DNA of 43,351 nt from Abditibacterium sp. (GCA_030448265.1 JAUJNG010000021.1:1-43351), one strand, 5' to 3'. Shown: positions 16,938 through 26,800, counted from the stretch's first letter. The notes: generated by a model from the letters alone, not told the origin. Translations and numbers: made by a program.

Positions 16938-17672
16938 ATGAAAAATCTTCTCACTCAACCAAAGAAAGCGTTCACGCTGATCGAGCTTTTAGTTGTCATT
17001 GCTATCATAGCAATCTTGGCAGCGATTCTTTTTCCCGTCTTCGGACGCGCTAGAGAGAACGCGCGCCGCGCCTCCTGCCAGAGCAATCTCAAGCAGATCG
17101 GGCTTGGTTATGCACAATACATTCAGGATTATGATGAATACGTAGTGCCGTTTACCGACAATGGAACTACGTTTGGGTCGGCGTTTTTCTGGACGCAACT
17201 TCTCCAGCCATACATGAAAAGCACTCAAATTCTCGCTTGTCCCAGTAAGAGCAGGTTTGACGTTGCTATTACATACAACAACGAGGTTGCCCGTTCCAGG
17301 TGGACTGGCTGTAGTGCAACGACCCCCTGTCCCCCGCGACACACCGCCAGCATTCCACTGCCAACGCAAACCCCCCTTTTTATTGACGCAAACGGAGTTG
17401 CTAACTCCACGACCACTCCGCTACAGGCGGCGGCCTTTTTCCCCGCCACAGGTGGCAATCCTGGTCGCGTCAGAAATGGCAATTCCTGGACGAGCGCCTC
17501 TGGAGGCGACCCAGAAACGGATATTCACATGAATGGCGCCAATTTCGCTTTTTTTGACGGCCATGTGAAATGGTTGCCTAAGGGGCAAGATGCCTCTACT
17601 CGATTTGCTTACCAGATAGGCCTTGATTATTTCCCCGATGGCGACGTAAGCACTGCCACGCAATTAAGATAG
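16938..17672 (+). CDS. DUF1559-type prepilin-like protein (H-x9-DG)
   Basis: A 244-residue protein with a type IV prepilin leader, [20 protein letters not shown] (cleavage expected before F, with the conserved Glu5), continuing [20 protein letters not shown]. The C-terminus carries [18 protein letters not shown], the H-x9-DG motif of the large DUF1559/PulG-like paralogous family. These are exported and assembled or anchored through a type II/IV pilus-like machine. They are sometimes called putative transporters, but their role is not settled. The ATG follows AAAAAGGA. Its position between the regulator and the GH2-like gene suggests a surface role in glycan use (inference). Confidence 0.88.
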   Translation: MKNLLTQPKKAFTLIELLVVIAIIAILAAILFPVFGRARENARRASCQSNLKQIGLGYAQYIQDYDEYVVPFTDNGTTFGSAFFWTQLLQPYMKSTQILACPSKSRFDVAITYNNEVARSRWTGCSATTPCPPRHTASIPLPTQTPLFIDANGVANSTTTPLQAAAFFPATGGNPGRVRNGNSWTSASGGDPETDIHMNGANFAFFDGHVKWLPKGQDASTRFAYQIGLDYFPDGDVSTATQLR

Positions 17673-17744
17673 AGGTTCGGCCTCGCTGGTCACCGGACCG
17701 CACAACAATTCGCATTGCCAAACAAACGTGCCTCCATGTCAAAA

Positions 17745-17774
17745 AGGCCGAGCGTCATAATACACGCTCGGCCT
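17745..17774. terminator. Hairpin terminator between the prepilin-like and GH2-like genes
   Basis: Perfect 11-bp stem AGGCCGAGCGT / ACGCTCGGCCT with loop CATAATAC. It is preceded by AAAAA (a U-run for the other strand) but has no clear T-run after it, so it may work in either direction. Confidence 0.65.
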
Positions 17775-17861
17775 GCCGGTATTTCACGCAATCAATTTGC
17801 GCCGTGAACCCTGATAGTAGCACACAGATATAGGCGCATCGTCGGCCTTGCCCAATCCCCT

Positions 17862-20800
17862 ATGAACCGAAACCATTCCATCACTCTGCCAATTTTTCTG
17901 GCAGTAACCTGTCTTATTGCGCCGACAACCGTCTTCGCGCAGGGCCAGGTCATTTTGCCTCAGGGCACTTTCGAGCAGCCTGGAGTCAATGGCAAACCTG
18001 CCGGTTGGCAAGTGCAGTCGCCTGACACCACGACGCTTGGAGGCGACGCCAAAAACCGCTGGGTTCAACTGCGCGATGGCGCGGTGATGATGCAATTTCT
18101 CAAGCTGTCGCCCGAATGGACCAAGCTGACGATTTCGGCGCGCTTCAAGCTTTCGGATTACCAGAAAGGGCCAGAACCCTGGCATGGAGCGCGTATCGGT
18201 CTGCGCTTTGTCAACGACAACAAGCAAATGGTGGGTGGTTATCCGGTCACACCCGATGTCACAGGTAACACCGACTGGGTCACTAAAGAAGTCACGATTG
18301 ACATTCCCCCAGGCGCGACGCAACTTCAGCTTGATCCAGGTTTGTGGGGATCGAAGGGGCTGCTCGAAATCGATGACATTGTTGTTAAGGCCTCGACGGC
18401 GGCTACTGCAGCACAATCTGTTCTCGCTGTGGATGCGGTGTGGCCCACTAAGGCCAAAGTCCTCTGGGGGAGCGAACCTGTGCAATCGCAAAACTCCAAA
18501 CGTGCCCGTATCAGCCTGAACGGGCCTTGGAAGTTCTCGCCCGCGCAAAGCGACAGAGGGCAGGCCAATGTCGCCCCTGAAAAGGGCTGGGGCTACATCC
18601 AGGTTCCAGGCAACTGGCGTCGCAATGAGGATATGCTCGAAGCTGGTAAAGGCCCGCAATGGGCGGGTTTCGATGGCAGTAAGCTGTCAGGTGCATGGTA
18701 TGAGCGCACCTTCAAAATTCCCGCCGATTGGAACGGCAGCTATATCTCCATTGATTTCGAGCGCGTCAGCACCGACGCGACCTTCTGGGTCAACGACAAG
18801 CCTGCAGGACAGGTCAACTGGCCAGAAGGCGAACTCGACATCACCAATCTGGTGAAAGCCGGAGAAGAAGTGACGCTGCGCGCTTTTGTGGTGGCGACCA
18901 TTGACGAAGGCGAAGCCATTGTCATGATGGGCACCGCGCCTGGCCAGAACTGGACGGCTAAGAAAGAGCTGCAATCAGGCGGGATCGTGGGCAACGTGAC
19001 GTTGCAGCGCCGCCCGCGCGGCGCTTATGTGAGCGATGTTTTTGTGCAGCCGAGCACACGCCAAAAGCAACTCAAAGTCGATTTTGAACTGTCGGGTGTC
19101 ACGCAGGACAGGCCAGTGGAACTGGTTGTCTCTCTGCGCGATGAAAATGGCAAAGAAGAAAAGCGGTTCACTCAAACCGTCAACGTCAAGGCGGCAGCAA
19201 CCCAGCGTGTTCCAGTGAGTTGGACGTGGGAGAATCCGCGCTTGTGGGATGTTGACCAGCCCAATCTTTATACCTTGCATCTCAGCGCCAAAGGCGCGGG
19301 TGTGGATGATGAACCTATCACCAAATTCGGTTTCCGCGAAGTGTGGATTGAAGGGCGCCAGGTGTTTCTCAACGGCACGCCGTTTCGTATCCGTCCGACT
19401 CTGATGGGTTCGGGCGCCGCAGGCCTGGGTAGCAATAACCTTAAAGAAGCGCGTGATATGGGCTTCAACTTCGGCGAACTGTGGCCTGGTGGCACCGAAG
19501 ATCGCAGTAACCCTTCCGAGCACACTTTTTGGTATGACGTGGCGGATCGCGCTGGCTTTCCGATTTCGGGCATGATGCCGCACATGGGCTGGATGGGCAA
19601 CAATATTGACACACCTGGGGAAACCGCCGCTTATGCGGCTGCTGCCCAGCGCATCGCGCGCCGCTATCGCAATCATCCTTCGGTTATTCTTTGGGGCACT
19701 TCCGGCAATATGTTCGGCGGATCACTCGATCCGGCTCATGTCGGCAATCGGGCAGTTGCTCGACAAGTGGAAATCATCAAGAAAACCGAGACTGGCCGTG
19801 TAACTCCGCGTGCGGAGGCAGGGCTGGCGCTCATCAAAGCCGCCGACCCCACGCGTCCCGTTTTCATTCACAACGGTGGTTCGGTGGGCGACATCTACAC
19901 CATCAACCACTACCTCAACTTCATTCCGTTGCAGGAGCGCGAAGAGTGGCTGTCCACTTACGTCCAGAATGGCGATATGCCATTGATGTATGTCGAATTT
20001 GGCACGCCGGTCAGCCTGAGCCTGACGCGTAGTCGTAACGGCTTTCAGAATTCGATGCGAACCGAAAATCTATTGTCGGAATTTAACGCGATTTACCTTG
20101 GCGATGAGGCTTTCCGCTTGGAAACCGCCGCCTATCGCAAGCGTAGCGCCGAGCTTTTTGAAAAGGATCAGACGTATGCCTGGCATCACGGCATGACAGA
20201 GCGCGATTACGCGCCGTCGTGGCTGAAGCTGCAGGATTTGTTCATCACCAACACGTGGCGCTCATGGCGCACGATGGGCATCACCGGTGGCATGATTCCG
20301 TGGGACAGAGGTTATGCCTCACTCAACGGCAAGCTGACCATTGCGGGTGAAGCGTTGCGCGCCAACAACAGCGACACACTGGCATGGATCGCGGGCGGCG
20401 CCCAGACCGGTGACATCACAGCCTTCACCGCGAAAGATCATTCATTTTTTGTGGGCGACCAGATCCGCAAGCAAATCTCGCTGATCAACGACAGCCGCAA
20501 ACCGCAGCCTTACTCGCTGCGCTGGACAGCAACGCTGAACAACAAAGCAATTGGCTCAGGCGAAAAGAGCGGAAGTCTGGCTGTTGGACAAACGATATTA
20601 GTGCCGTTTGAGTTCGCCGCGCCTGCAACAACAAGTAAAACCGGTGGAGAGATTACTCTCGAAGCCACCATCGGCGACAACAAACACAGCGATCGCTTCG
20701 ATTTCCGCGTCTGGCCGCGCGCTGTTGCCTCCAAAGGCAGCCTCACGGTCTTCGATTCTGAAGGCAAAACGAGTGCGATGCTGAGTTCGCTCGGCTACAC

Positions 20801-22574
20801 GGTTTCGCCCTGGAATGGCACTGCAACTTCTTCGGTGCTCGTAATTGGCCGCAATGCTCTCAAGAGCGGGACAAAGCTGCCTGGCGACCTGAAGGCTTTT
20901 GTAAGCAACGGCGGTCGCGTGTTGCTTTCAGGACATGACCCGCACTGGCTGCGTGAGAACCTCGGCATGCGTATGTCGTATCTGCAGTCGCGGCGTATTT
21001 TCAAGTTGGGAAACAACGCCGCGACCAGCGGGCTGGATGAAACAGATCTGCGCGACTGGCGTGGCCACAGCACTTTGCTTAACCCGCGCCCCGATTACCT
21101 CAATGGTTACCGCAGCGATAAAGACCCCGATATACAGCTTGCCAAAACCAATTATCCGTATGCGGGTTGGCGTTGGGGCACTCGCGGCACGGTGGCTTCG
21201 GCAGCGATTGAAAAGCCGCACCGCTCTGGCTGGAGGCCGTTGCTGGAAAACGAATTCGACCTGGCTTATTCGCCGCTGATGGAACTCGATTATGGCAAGG
21301 GCAAAATTGTCTGGAGCCAGCTCGATTTGGAAGACCACGCCCGCCTCGATCCCGCCGCTCAGCGTTTGGCGAGGCAAGTCGTTAATTATGCGATGACGGC
21401 CCCGCTGGCGCCGCGCACTGGGGTGAGCTACATCGGCGGCGTAACGGGAAGCGCGCTTTTGCAATCGCTCGGAGTGCAGTTCAAAACTGTCACGACTTTG
21501 CCTGCTTCCGGCGTGGTTGTTGTCGGAGCCGACGCGACGATAAACGGGGCGCAACTCGAAGCCTTCGCACGGGGTGGCGGCAAGGTTCTGTTCCTGCCAC
21601 GCCAGAACACGCAAGGCGCAGCAGGTTTGCAATTACAGGAGAAAGCCGATTTTGTCGGTTCGCTGCAGGCTCCGGCATGGCCCGAAGCGCGCGGCCTGTC
21701 CGCCTCCGATTTGCGCTGGCGCAATGCCGCTAAAGCGTGGCTTGCAGCATCCGGTAATGGCTGGGAAGTCGGCGCCGATGGCTTGCTGGCGAGGCGCGTG
21801 GTCGGTCAAGGGGTGATGTTGTGGTCGCAGATTGACCCCAACTCATTGCCTGCCGATGAAAAGACCTACTTCCGTTTCACCCGCTGGCGCCAGACGAGGG
21901 CACTATCGCAAGTGCTTGCGAACCTCGGCGCGAGCTTTGAAACGGACGCGCGCATTTTCGAGCCGCGTCGTGAAGAGCAAGAGCCGGTGGTTGCCCTCGC
22001 CGGTGAATGGCGTGCCCGCTTGATTCAGCGCTTCGATGCCGCACCCTCGCCAGACAAAGGCCCCCAGGACAAAGGCATCAGTGAAGAAGCCAGACGTGCA
22101 GTTGCGGCAGACTTTGATGACTCCAAATGGCAAGTCGTGGAAGCGCCGCGCGGGATGGAATTGTATGGCGGCGCGTGGAATAACGCGGATGGTGAAGCGG
22201 TGCTGCGTAAGGTCATTGAGGTGCCGGCCGCGCTGCGAGGCCAGGATTTGAAACTATCGCTGGGAGCCATCGACGATTATGACGACACCTATTTCAATGG
22301 CGTGCGCGTCGGCGGCGTGGGAGCAGAGAACCCCGAAGCCTATGCAGTGCAGCGCGAATACACGATTCCGGCAAATCTTGTCAAGCCAGGCAAAAACGTG
22401 ATCGCGGTTCGAGTGTGGGACAAATTTGGCGGCGGAGGTTTTACCGGCAGCGACGTGAAAGGGCTGCAATTGAAGTCGCCAAAAGTCTGGGTAAAACCCG
22501 CCGGTATGTATCACCCCGACTACCGCGAAGACTTCGATCTGGGCGACGAGCCTTACCGCTACTACAACTGGTGA
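17862..22574 (+). CDS. Exported giant GH2-like multidomain protein
   Basis: 1570 residues, with a signal peptide at 1-26 (ends TTVFAQG). Domains in order: a carbohydrate-binding-like beta sandwich (about 30-180), a GH2 sugar-binding domain (about 210-390, SLNGPWKF, VPGNWRR), an Ig-like domain (to about 490), a TIM barrel (about 490-850), two Rossmann-like blocks (about 960-1130 and 1210-1320) and a C-terminal jelly roll (about 1380-1545, ending near KPGKNVIAVRVWD). The nucleophile region keeps MYVEFG (E712). However, the acid/base position after HPSVILWGTSGN is Met617 where GH2 enzymes have Glu. It is thus GH2-like, either using another acid or binding without cleaving. It is followed by a strong terminator. 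Substrate unknown; the neighbours suggest plant or algal polysaccharide. Confidence 0.88.
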   Translation: MNRNHSITLPIFLAVTCLIAPTTVFAQGQVILPQGTFEQPGVNGKPAGWQVQSPDTTTLGGDAKNRWVQLRDGAVMMQFLKLSPEWTKLTISARFKLSDYQKGPEPWHGARIGLRFVNDNKQMVGGYPVTPDVTGNTDWVTKEVTIDIPPGATQLQLDPGLWGSKGLLEIDDIVVKASTAATAAQSVLAVDAVWPTKAKVLWGSEPVQSQNSKRARISLNGPWKFSPAQSDRGQANVAPEKGWGYIQVPGNWRRNEDMLEAGKGPQWAGFDGSKLSGAWYERTFKIPADWNGSYISIDFERVSTDATFWVNDKPAGQVNWPEGELDITNLVKAGEEVTLRAFVVATIDEGEAIVMMGTAPGQNWTAKKELQSGGIVGNVTLQRRPRGAYVSDVFVQPSTRQKQLKVDFELSGVTQDRPVELVVSLRDENGKEEKRFTQTVNVKAAATQRVPVSWTWENPRLWDVDQPNLYTLHLSAKGAGVDDEPITKFGFREVWIEGRQVFLNGTPFRIRPTLMGSGAAGLGSNNLKEARDMGFNFGELWPGGTEDRSNPSEHTFWYDVADRAGFPISGMMPHMGWMGNNIDTPGETAAYAAAAQRIARRYRNHPSVILWGTSGNMFGGSLDPAHVGNRAVARQVEIIKKTETGRVTPRAEAGLALIKAADPTRPVFIHNGGSVGDIYTINHYLNFIPLQEREEWLSTYVQNGDMPLMYVEFGTPVSLSLTRSRNGFQNSMRTENLLSEFNAIYLGDEAFRLETAAYRKRSAELFEKDQTYAWHHGMTERDYAPSWLKLQDLFITNTWRSWRTMGITGGMIPWDRGYASLNGKLTIAGEALRANNSDTLAWIAGGAQTGDITAFTAKDHSFFVGDQIRKQISLINDSRKPQPYSLRWTATLNNKAIGSGEKSGSLAVGQTILVPFEFAAPATTSKTGGEITLEATIGDNKHSDRFDFRVWPRAVASKGSLTVFDSEGKTSAMLSSLGYTVSPWNGTATSSVLVIGRNALKSGTKLPGDLKAFVSNGGRVLLSGHDPHWLRENLGMRMSYLQSRRIFKLGNNAATSGLDETDLRDWRGHSTLLNPRPDYLNGYRSDKDPDIQLAKTNYPYAGWRWGTRGTVASAAIEKPHRSGWRPLLENEFDLAYSPLMELDYGKGKIVWSQLDLEDHARLDPAAQRLARQVVNYAMTAPLAPRTGVSYIGGVTGSALLQSLGVQFKTVTTLPASGVVVVGADATINGAQLEAFARGGGKVLFLPRQNTQGAAGLQLQEKADFVGSLQAPAWPEARGLSASDLRWRNAAKAWLAASGNGWEVGADGLLARRVVGQGVMLWSQIDPNSLPADEKTYFRFTRWRQTRALSQVLANLGASFETDARIFEPRREEQEPVVALAGEWRARLIQRFDAAPSPDKGPQDKGISEEARRAVAADFDDSKWQVVEAPRGMELYGGAWNNADGEAVLRKVIEVPAALRGQDLKLSLGAIDDYDDTYFNGVRVGGVGAENPEAYAVQREYTIPANLVKPGKNVIAVRVWDKFGGGGFTGSDVKGLQLKSPKVWVKPAGMYHPDYREDFDLGDEPYRYYNW

Positions 22575-22578
22575 TGAG

Positions 22579-22616
22579 ATAAGAGAACCGCTGCCCAAAA
22601 GCAGCGGTTCTCTTAT
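22579..22616 (+). terminator. Strong hairpin terminator after the GH2-like gene
   Basis: Perfect 16-bp stem, ATAAGAGAACCGCTGC / GCAGCGGTTCTCTTAT, with loop CCAAAA. It begins five bases after the stop and has no T-run. It separates the GH2-like gene from the next gene, which needs its own promoter. Confidence 0.75.
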
Positions 22617-22627
22617 CCAGCATTTTC

Positions 22628-22650
22628 GCAGTGCGGTTAGGTCCGACTGC
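22628..22650. promoter_or_regulatory. Possible operator upstream of the oxidoreductase
   Basis: Inverted repeat GCAGT-g-CGG-ttaggt-CCG-ACTGC, 25 bases before the ATG at 22675. It could be a regulator site. The match is short and the identity of any binding protein is unknown. Confidence 0.3.
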
Positions 22651-22674
22651 ACTACTCAAGCCACTCCAACTTAT

Positions 22675-23751
22675 ATGAAAGATTCTACTCCGCGCTTTCG
22701 CGCAGCCGTTATCGGTCTGGGCGCCATTGCTCAGGGCTACGGCTCACCCGAATGCGCTGCGCCTTACTGTCATGCTGGCGGTCTGCTGCACTGCGATGGC
22801 TTTGATTTCGTAGCGGCAGCCGACCCGTTTCTCGCTGCTCGCGAAGGCTTTAGGGGAAAGTGGGGAGCCTCTTTTCCAGATACTATTTTGTTTGAAGGCA
22901 GTGAAAGTCTGCTCACAAGTGAGCGGTTCGATGTGGTGGCCGTGTGCGTGCGTGGGCCGCACCATTTTGAGGTGATGAAGCAGGTTCTGGAGGCGCGCCC
23001 TGGCGTGGTCTTTCTGGAAAAACCTCCGACGTGCAGCCTGGCCGAAATGGACGAACTGTTGGCTCTAGCGCGCGAGGCTGGCACAACCATCACGATTTCC
23101 TATTCGCGCCACTGGTCACCACGTGTTCTCCTCATGGAGAAACTGGTGCGCGAAGGCTTGATAGGTGATGTTCAAAGCGTTGTCGGTTACTGTGATGGCG
23201 CGATTCTTTCTTATGCTTCGCACACCACCGATTTAGTCCATCAGTTCGCCACTGGAACCAACAGAAGCAATAAAGCACTGCGGGTGCAGGCTCGAGGTTT
23301 CATACCCCAAGACGACCCGTTCGCGAAAAATATCCAGGTCGGATATGAAATCGAACCGCGATTACAGCATCTCTCGATTGAATTCGCGGACGGTGTATTG
23401 GGTGTTCAAGTTGGTTCTCATGGACCCGTTGGCAGTTTCTACGCGGACGTCTTCGGCACCAGGGGCCGCGCCAGGGTCGGGATGTATATCGAACCCCAGG
23501 CTTTTGATTCGCAAGGAACCCCACTCGAGATCGAAGGCTTCTGCGAGTTAGTGGACAAAGGCCCATTTACGGAAGCCTACCGTCAGATTGCTACCTTTCT
23601 CGATGGTGGTGTTAAACCCGATTGTAGCGATGATGGCTTTGTGCACATCAACGAGATTGGCTTTGGTGCAATCGAAAGTTTGCTGGCTGGCGGTAAAACT
23701 GTCGAATTGCCAAACCAGAATCGCACGCGACGCATTTGGGCCAACCAATAG
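22675..23751 (+). CDS. Gfo/Idh/MocA family oxidoreductase
   Basis: The protein has 358 residues. The N-terminal Rossmann fold starts RAAVIGLGAIAQGYG. The family EKP motif is VVFLEKPPTCS at about residues 102-112. A later SHTTDLVHQFATG stretch (about 183-195) supplies the catalytic His/Asp region. These NAD(P)-dependent enzymes oxidise or reduce sugars, inositols or sugar acids. It has no signal peptide, so it is cytoplasmic. It stands alone between a terminator upstream and a 171-base spacer downstream, among glycosidase genes, so it probably handles a released sugar. The exact substrate is not predictable. No ribosome-binding site stands out before the ATG. Confidence 0.92.
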   Translation: MKDSTPRFRAAVIGLGAIAQGYGSPECAAPYCHAGGLLHCDGFDFVAAADPFLAAREGFRGKWGASFPDTILFEGSESLLTSERFDVVAVCVRGPHHFEVMKQVLEARPGVVFLEKPPTCSLAEMDELLALAREAGTTITISYSRHWSPRVLLMEKLVREGLIGDVQSVVGYCDGAILSYASHTTDLVHQFATGTNRSNKALRVQARGFIPQDDPFAKNIQVGYEIEPRLQHLSIEFADGVLGVQVGSHGPVGSFYADVFGTRGRARVGMYIEPQAFDSQGTPLEIEGFCELVDKGPFTEAYRQIATFLDGGVKPDCSDDGFVHINEIGFGAIESLLAGGKTVELPNQNRTRRIWANQ

Positions 23752-23869
23752 ACATTATCTCGAGACCGCTTGTATTAATATTAAATTCAGGGAAATGTAG
23801 GGGGCGAAGGAATCGGCTTCTTCATTCATACCCTCGCAACTGTATAGCATGAAGCCAAATTCGACCTTA

Positions 23870-23882
23870 CCATTTAAAATGG
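23870..23882. promoter_or_regulatory. Palindrome upstream of the GH95-type gene
   Basis: CCATTT-A-AAATGG is a perfect 13-base palindrome, 41 bases before the ATG at 23923, within a local AT-rich stretch. It could be an operator or part of a promoter. The function is inferred from position only. Confidence 0.35.
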
Positions 23883-23922
23883 AGGTTGACCGCAACCTCA
23901 TCCTGACGCAAAGCAGACCTAT

Positions 23923-26187
23923 ATGAAACACTTGCACGAGTATCTTCGTTGGGATTTTCCTTTACCCCGCGTCCACACCGGCATCGAGCTGGGCAACGGC
24001 GTGCTGGGGCTTAGCGTGTGGGGCGACGAGTGCCTGCACCTGACTATTGGGCGAACCGGCTTCTGGGATCACCGAGGCACCACCTCTTTCGCACGCAGCA
24101 TCACGTATTCTCAAATACGCGAATTGCTGGGTGCGGGCCGCGAAGCTGAGGTGCAAGCACACGCCAAAACAGGAAGCGACGCGGTCGAGAACGGCAGTCC
24201 GAGGAGGCCTAGCCAGATCGGCGGCGGACGCCTTGAACTTCGCTTTCCGCGCGAGCTACGCCCTATTGGTGCCGAGATGGCAGCGAGCGGAGTCCTCACT
24301 GTGCGCCTGACCGCACCGGACGGCGAAGAAGCTCAACTCGCGATTCGAGTCGCTGTCACTGAAGACGCCCAGCTGCAGCCTGAAGTCGCCTGGATCGAAG
24401 TGCCGCCCTCTTTACGCGGCCAGATCGAGGTGCGCCTGCGCGCAAGCTGGGAATGGGTGGGTGAAGAACTCACGCGCGTTGGTATCGCGCCTCCCACATC
24501 GTGGAGCGAGGCGAGCGCCGGTGGTTTTCACCAGGCACTGCCTGCCGATCCTGGTTTAGCGATTGCCTGGCTTGATCGGGGCAGTGAATTAGTGATCGCA
24601 ACGGCGCTGGGTGCCGAGCCGGGTGCTCAGGTTCGCGAACTGATTGAAACTGCTGATATAGCCGTCTTGAGTGCCGCGTCGCGCGGGTGGTGGGAGCGCT
24701 ACTGGTCGCAAGTGCCTTCGCTGTCGTTACCTGATGAAACGCTGATGAGGCTCTGGTATTACGGGCTGGTGAAACAGGCCGGACTGACAACGCCTCACGG
24801 CGTCGCGGCGACACTGCAAGGTCCGTGGATGGAAGAGAATCGTTTGCCACCGTGGAGCAACGATTATCACTTCAACATCAACCTGCAGATGATCTACTGG
24901 CCTTGCCTCTCGTCCAACCGAACCGAGCACCTGCAGCCACTGTGGGACATGGTGCGTGGGTGGTTGCCGGATTTGCGCGCACTCGGGCAAGAGTTTTTTG
25001 GCGTGCCGGATGCCATTATGCTGCCGCACGCCGTGGATGACCGGGGATGCACCGTTGATACATTCTGGCACGGCACCATCGATCACGCTTGCCCTTCATG
25101 GATCGCTTTGCTGGCGTGGCTCCACTATCGTTACAGCGGCGAAACCGATGTGCTTCGAGACGTCGCCTGGCCCTTGCTAACCGGCTCATTCGGCGGTTAC
25201 TGGGCGATGGCTGAAGAAACAACCCAAGCCGACGGCACGCGGCGCATGACGTTGCCGGTCAGTGTCAGCCCCGAATATGGAGAAGGCCAGGTAGGTTTCT
25301 GGGGAGCCAACGCTAGCTTCCAACTGGCCGCGGCGCATATGGTCGCGGGCATTCTGCCACAGGCCGCTGCCGTGCTGGGTGAGCCCCTTGACCCACGTTG
25401 GGCCCAACTTGATGTGGCACTGCCACCCTATGCCGCGATCAATGTTCCTCTTAACCAGTGGGACACGCCAGGACGTCCGCCGAAATTTCGCATCGGCATC
25501 TGGGACGGTCAGGACTTGGCGTTCAGCCATCGCCATCAAAGTCATCTGGCGGGCATTTATCCCTTTGGCACCATCGACCCGTTCGACCCGACTCACTCTG
25601 AGATCGTTGACTTCACGCTCGGCCACTGGCAGGGACTGGGCAGTGGTGGCTGGTGCTCGTGGGCGATGCCGTGGGTATCGACCTTGTGCGCCCGCGCTGG
25701 AAGGGGCGACGCGGCCCTGGTGTGGCTGCGCTGGCTGGTGGAGAACAGTGAAAACAAAGGACACAATCTGTCGCCAGGTGGCATTCGAGGCGCCTTCAAC
25801 TCGTGGGGAGGCTGGCATGAGGCGCGCACGCGGCCCGACCACGAAATCATGCAGATTGATGCCAATTTGGGGATTGTCACGGCATTGCACGAACTCTGCG
25901 TGCAGTGCTTCGGCGATGAGATTCGCGTGCTGCCTTCGTTGCCCTACCGCCTCCCGAACTTTTCCTTCGAGCGCATCGGAACCGAAGGCGGTTTCTTGGT
26001 CGGCGCCACCGTCAAAGAGCACAAAATAAAAGAGATCCGCATCCAAAGCACTCTCGGGGGCCGTCTGCGCCTACGTCATGGTTTGGGTGCGGGATGGCAA
26101 CTGGACAGACAAACCCACGACGAAGATGTGTTAATCACCGAGACCCAGCCCTGCCAATCGCTGGTGCTGCACGCACGAAGTGCATGA
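23923..26187 (+). CDS. GH95-type glycosidase (alpha-L-fucosidase/galactosidase-like)
   Basis: 754 residues and no signal peptide, so probably cytoplasmic. The N-terminal beta region (1-270) starts with HTGIELGNGVLGLSVWG. The catalytic (alpha/alpha)6 barrel follows. All residues used by GH95 inverting enzymes seem present: the Asn pair in YHFNINLQMIYWP (N318, N320), the acid Glu in LPVSVSPEYGEG (E451) and the Asp in EIMQIDANLGIV (D646). GH95 removes alpha-1,2-linked L-fucose or L-galactose from glycan ends. The fit of the whole sequence is more divergent than core GH95, so a related clan member with another sugar is possible. Downstream of the Gfo/Idh enzyme it fits stepwise sugar release and oxidation. 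Confidence 0.82.
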   Translation: MKHLHEYLRWDFPLPRVHTGIELGNGVLGLSVWGDECLHLTIGRTGFWDHRGTTSFARSITYSQIRELLGAGREAEVQAHAKTGSDAVENGSPRRPSQIGGGRLELRFPRELRPIGAEMAASGVLTVRLTAPDGEEAQLAIRVAVTEDAQLQPEVAWIEVPPSLRGQIEVRLRASWEWVGEELTRVGIAPPTSWSEASAGGFHQALPADPGLAIAWLDRGSELVIATALGAEPGAQVRELIETADIAVLSAASRGWWERYWSQVPSLSLPDETLMRLWYYGLVKQAGLTTPHGVAATLQGPWMEENRLPPWSNDYHFNINLQMIYWPCLSSNRTEHLQPLWDMVRGWLPDLRALGQEFFGVPDAIMLPHAVDDRGCTVDTFWHGTIDHACPSWIALLAWLHYRYSGETDVLRDVAWPLLTGSFGGYWAMAEETTQADGTRRMTLPVSVSPEYGEGQVGFWGANASFQLAAAHMVAGILPQAAAVLGEPLDPRWAQLDVALPPYAAINVPLNQWDTPGRPPKFRIGIWDGQDLAFSHRHQSHLAGIYPFGTIDPFDPTHSEIVDFTLGHWQGLGSGGWCSWAMPWVSTLCARAGRGDAALVWLRWLVENSENKGHNLSPGGIRGAFNSWGGWHEARTRPDHEIMQIDANLGIVTALHELCVQCFGDEIRVLPSLPYRLPNFSFERIGTEGGFLVGATVKEHKIKEIRIQSTLGGRLRLRHGLGAGWQLDRQTHDEDVLITETQPCQSLVLHARSA

Positions 26188-26566
26188 ACTTGTTTTCGGG
26201 AGGACTATCTCAAATCGCACCTCGCAGATGTTGCAGACAGGAGACGCTGTGGTTTCTCAAACCACGTTTGCACACTGGCCACACTGTAAGACTCGAAAGG
26301 TGACAGGTCGAGTTCCCAGAGCGCAATCATTCGTGCCTATGTGTGAGCACTTCTGTTCCACTGCTAAAACATTCTCTTCAAAAGGGCTATATGATCCGGC
26401 TGTCGAGGGCAGAGCGGGCGCCGCGTCTACATCATTCCACTCCCAGCCCTTCAACGCGGCCTGATCGTGCGAATCTCAGCCCCTAATTTCCACAGAAAAC
26501 GAGTTATCTTCAGCCTCGCTGTGCGCTTAGGCTACCAGTGGAATCAATTATGCACTTTCACGCCGT
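26188..26566. other. Non-coding spacer of 379 bases
   Basis: No convincing gene on either strand. It contains repeat family 2 copy A (26429-26510) shortly before the next small gene. A minus-strand frame (26257-26454) has four cysteines near its end but no family match. Confidence 0.5.
26429..26510. repeat. Repeat family 2, copy A
   Basis: Contains ATCATTCCAC, CGCGGCCTGATCGTGCGAA, CCCCTAATTTCC and AAAACGAGTTATC, in the same order as copies B, C and D. The right arm of the inner hairpin is damaged in this copy. It ends 57 bases before the gene at 26567. Confidence 0.65.
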
Positions 26567-26800
26567 ATGAGACTTCGCTATCCCCGCTTCACCGACCCGA
26601 TGTATTCAGCGGATAAAGTCCTTGAATTTGACCCAGCTGACGTGATGGCCGTTGAACAAAGACAGGTTTCTTTGTTGATGCGTGGCAGGTTTTGGGCGAC
26701 TTACATCACGCTGAAAAACGGTAGCGAATACTCTTTGAATGGCAAGGTTACAGACGAGATAGTTGCAGACGAGATAGAAGCGGCACGACGTCAAGCCTAA
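26567..26800 (+). CDS. Small hypothetical protein
   Basis: 77 residues, MRLRYPRFTDPMYSADKVLE. The core (about 25-60) has an alternating pattern typical of a small beta domain: VMAVEQRQVSLLMRGRFWAT, YITLKNGSEYSLNGKV. The tail repeats DEIVADEIEA, from a 15-bp near-tandem duplication in the DNA (GCAGACGAGATAG twice). I do not recognise a family. There is no clear ribosome-binding site. It lies alone between two spacers, just downstream of repeat copy A, an arrangement also seen for other small genes here. Confidence 0.5.
   Translation: MRLRYPRFTDPMYSADKVLEFDPADVMAVEQRQVSLLMRGRFWATYITLKNGSEYSLNGKVTDEIVADEIEAARRQA

Noticed and set aside
26257..26454. Minus-strand frame with cysteines (KCSHIG...CGQCANVV) resembling a zinc ribbon
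   Set aside because: One knuckle is incomplete, there is no ribosome-binding site, and it overlaps repeat copy A. Too weak to call a gene.
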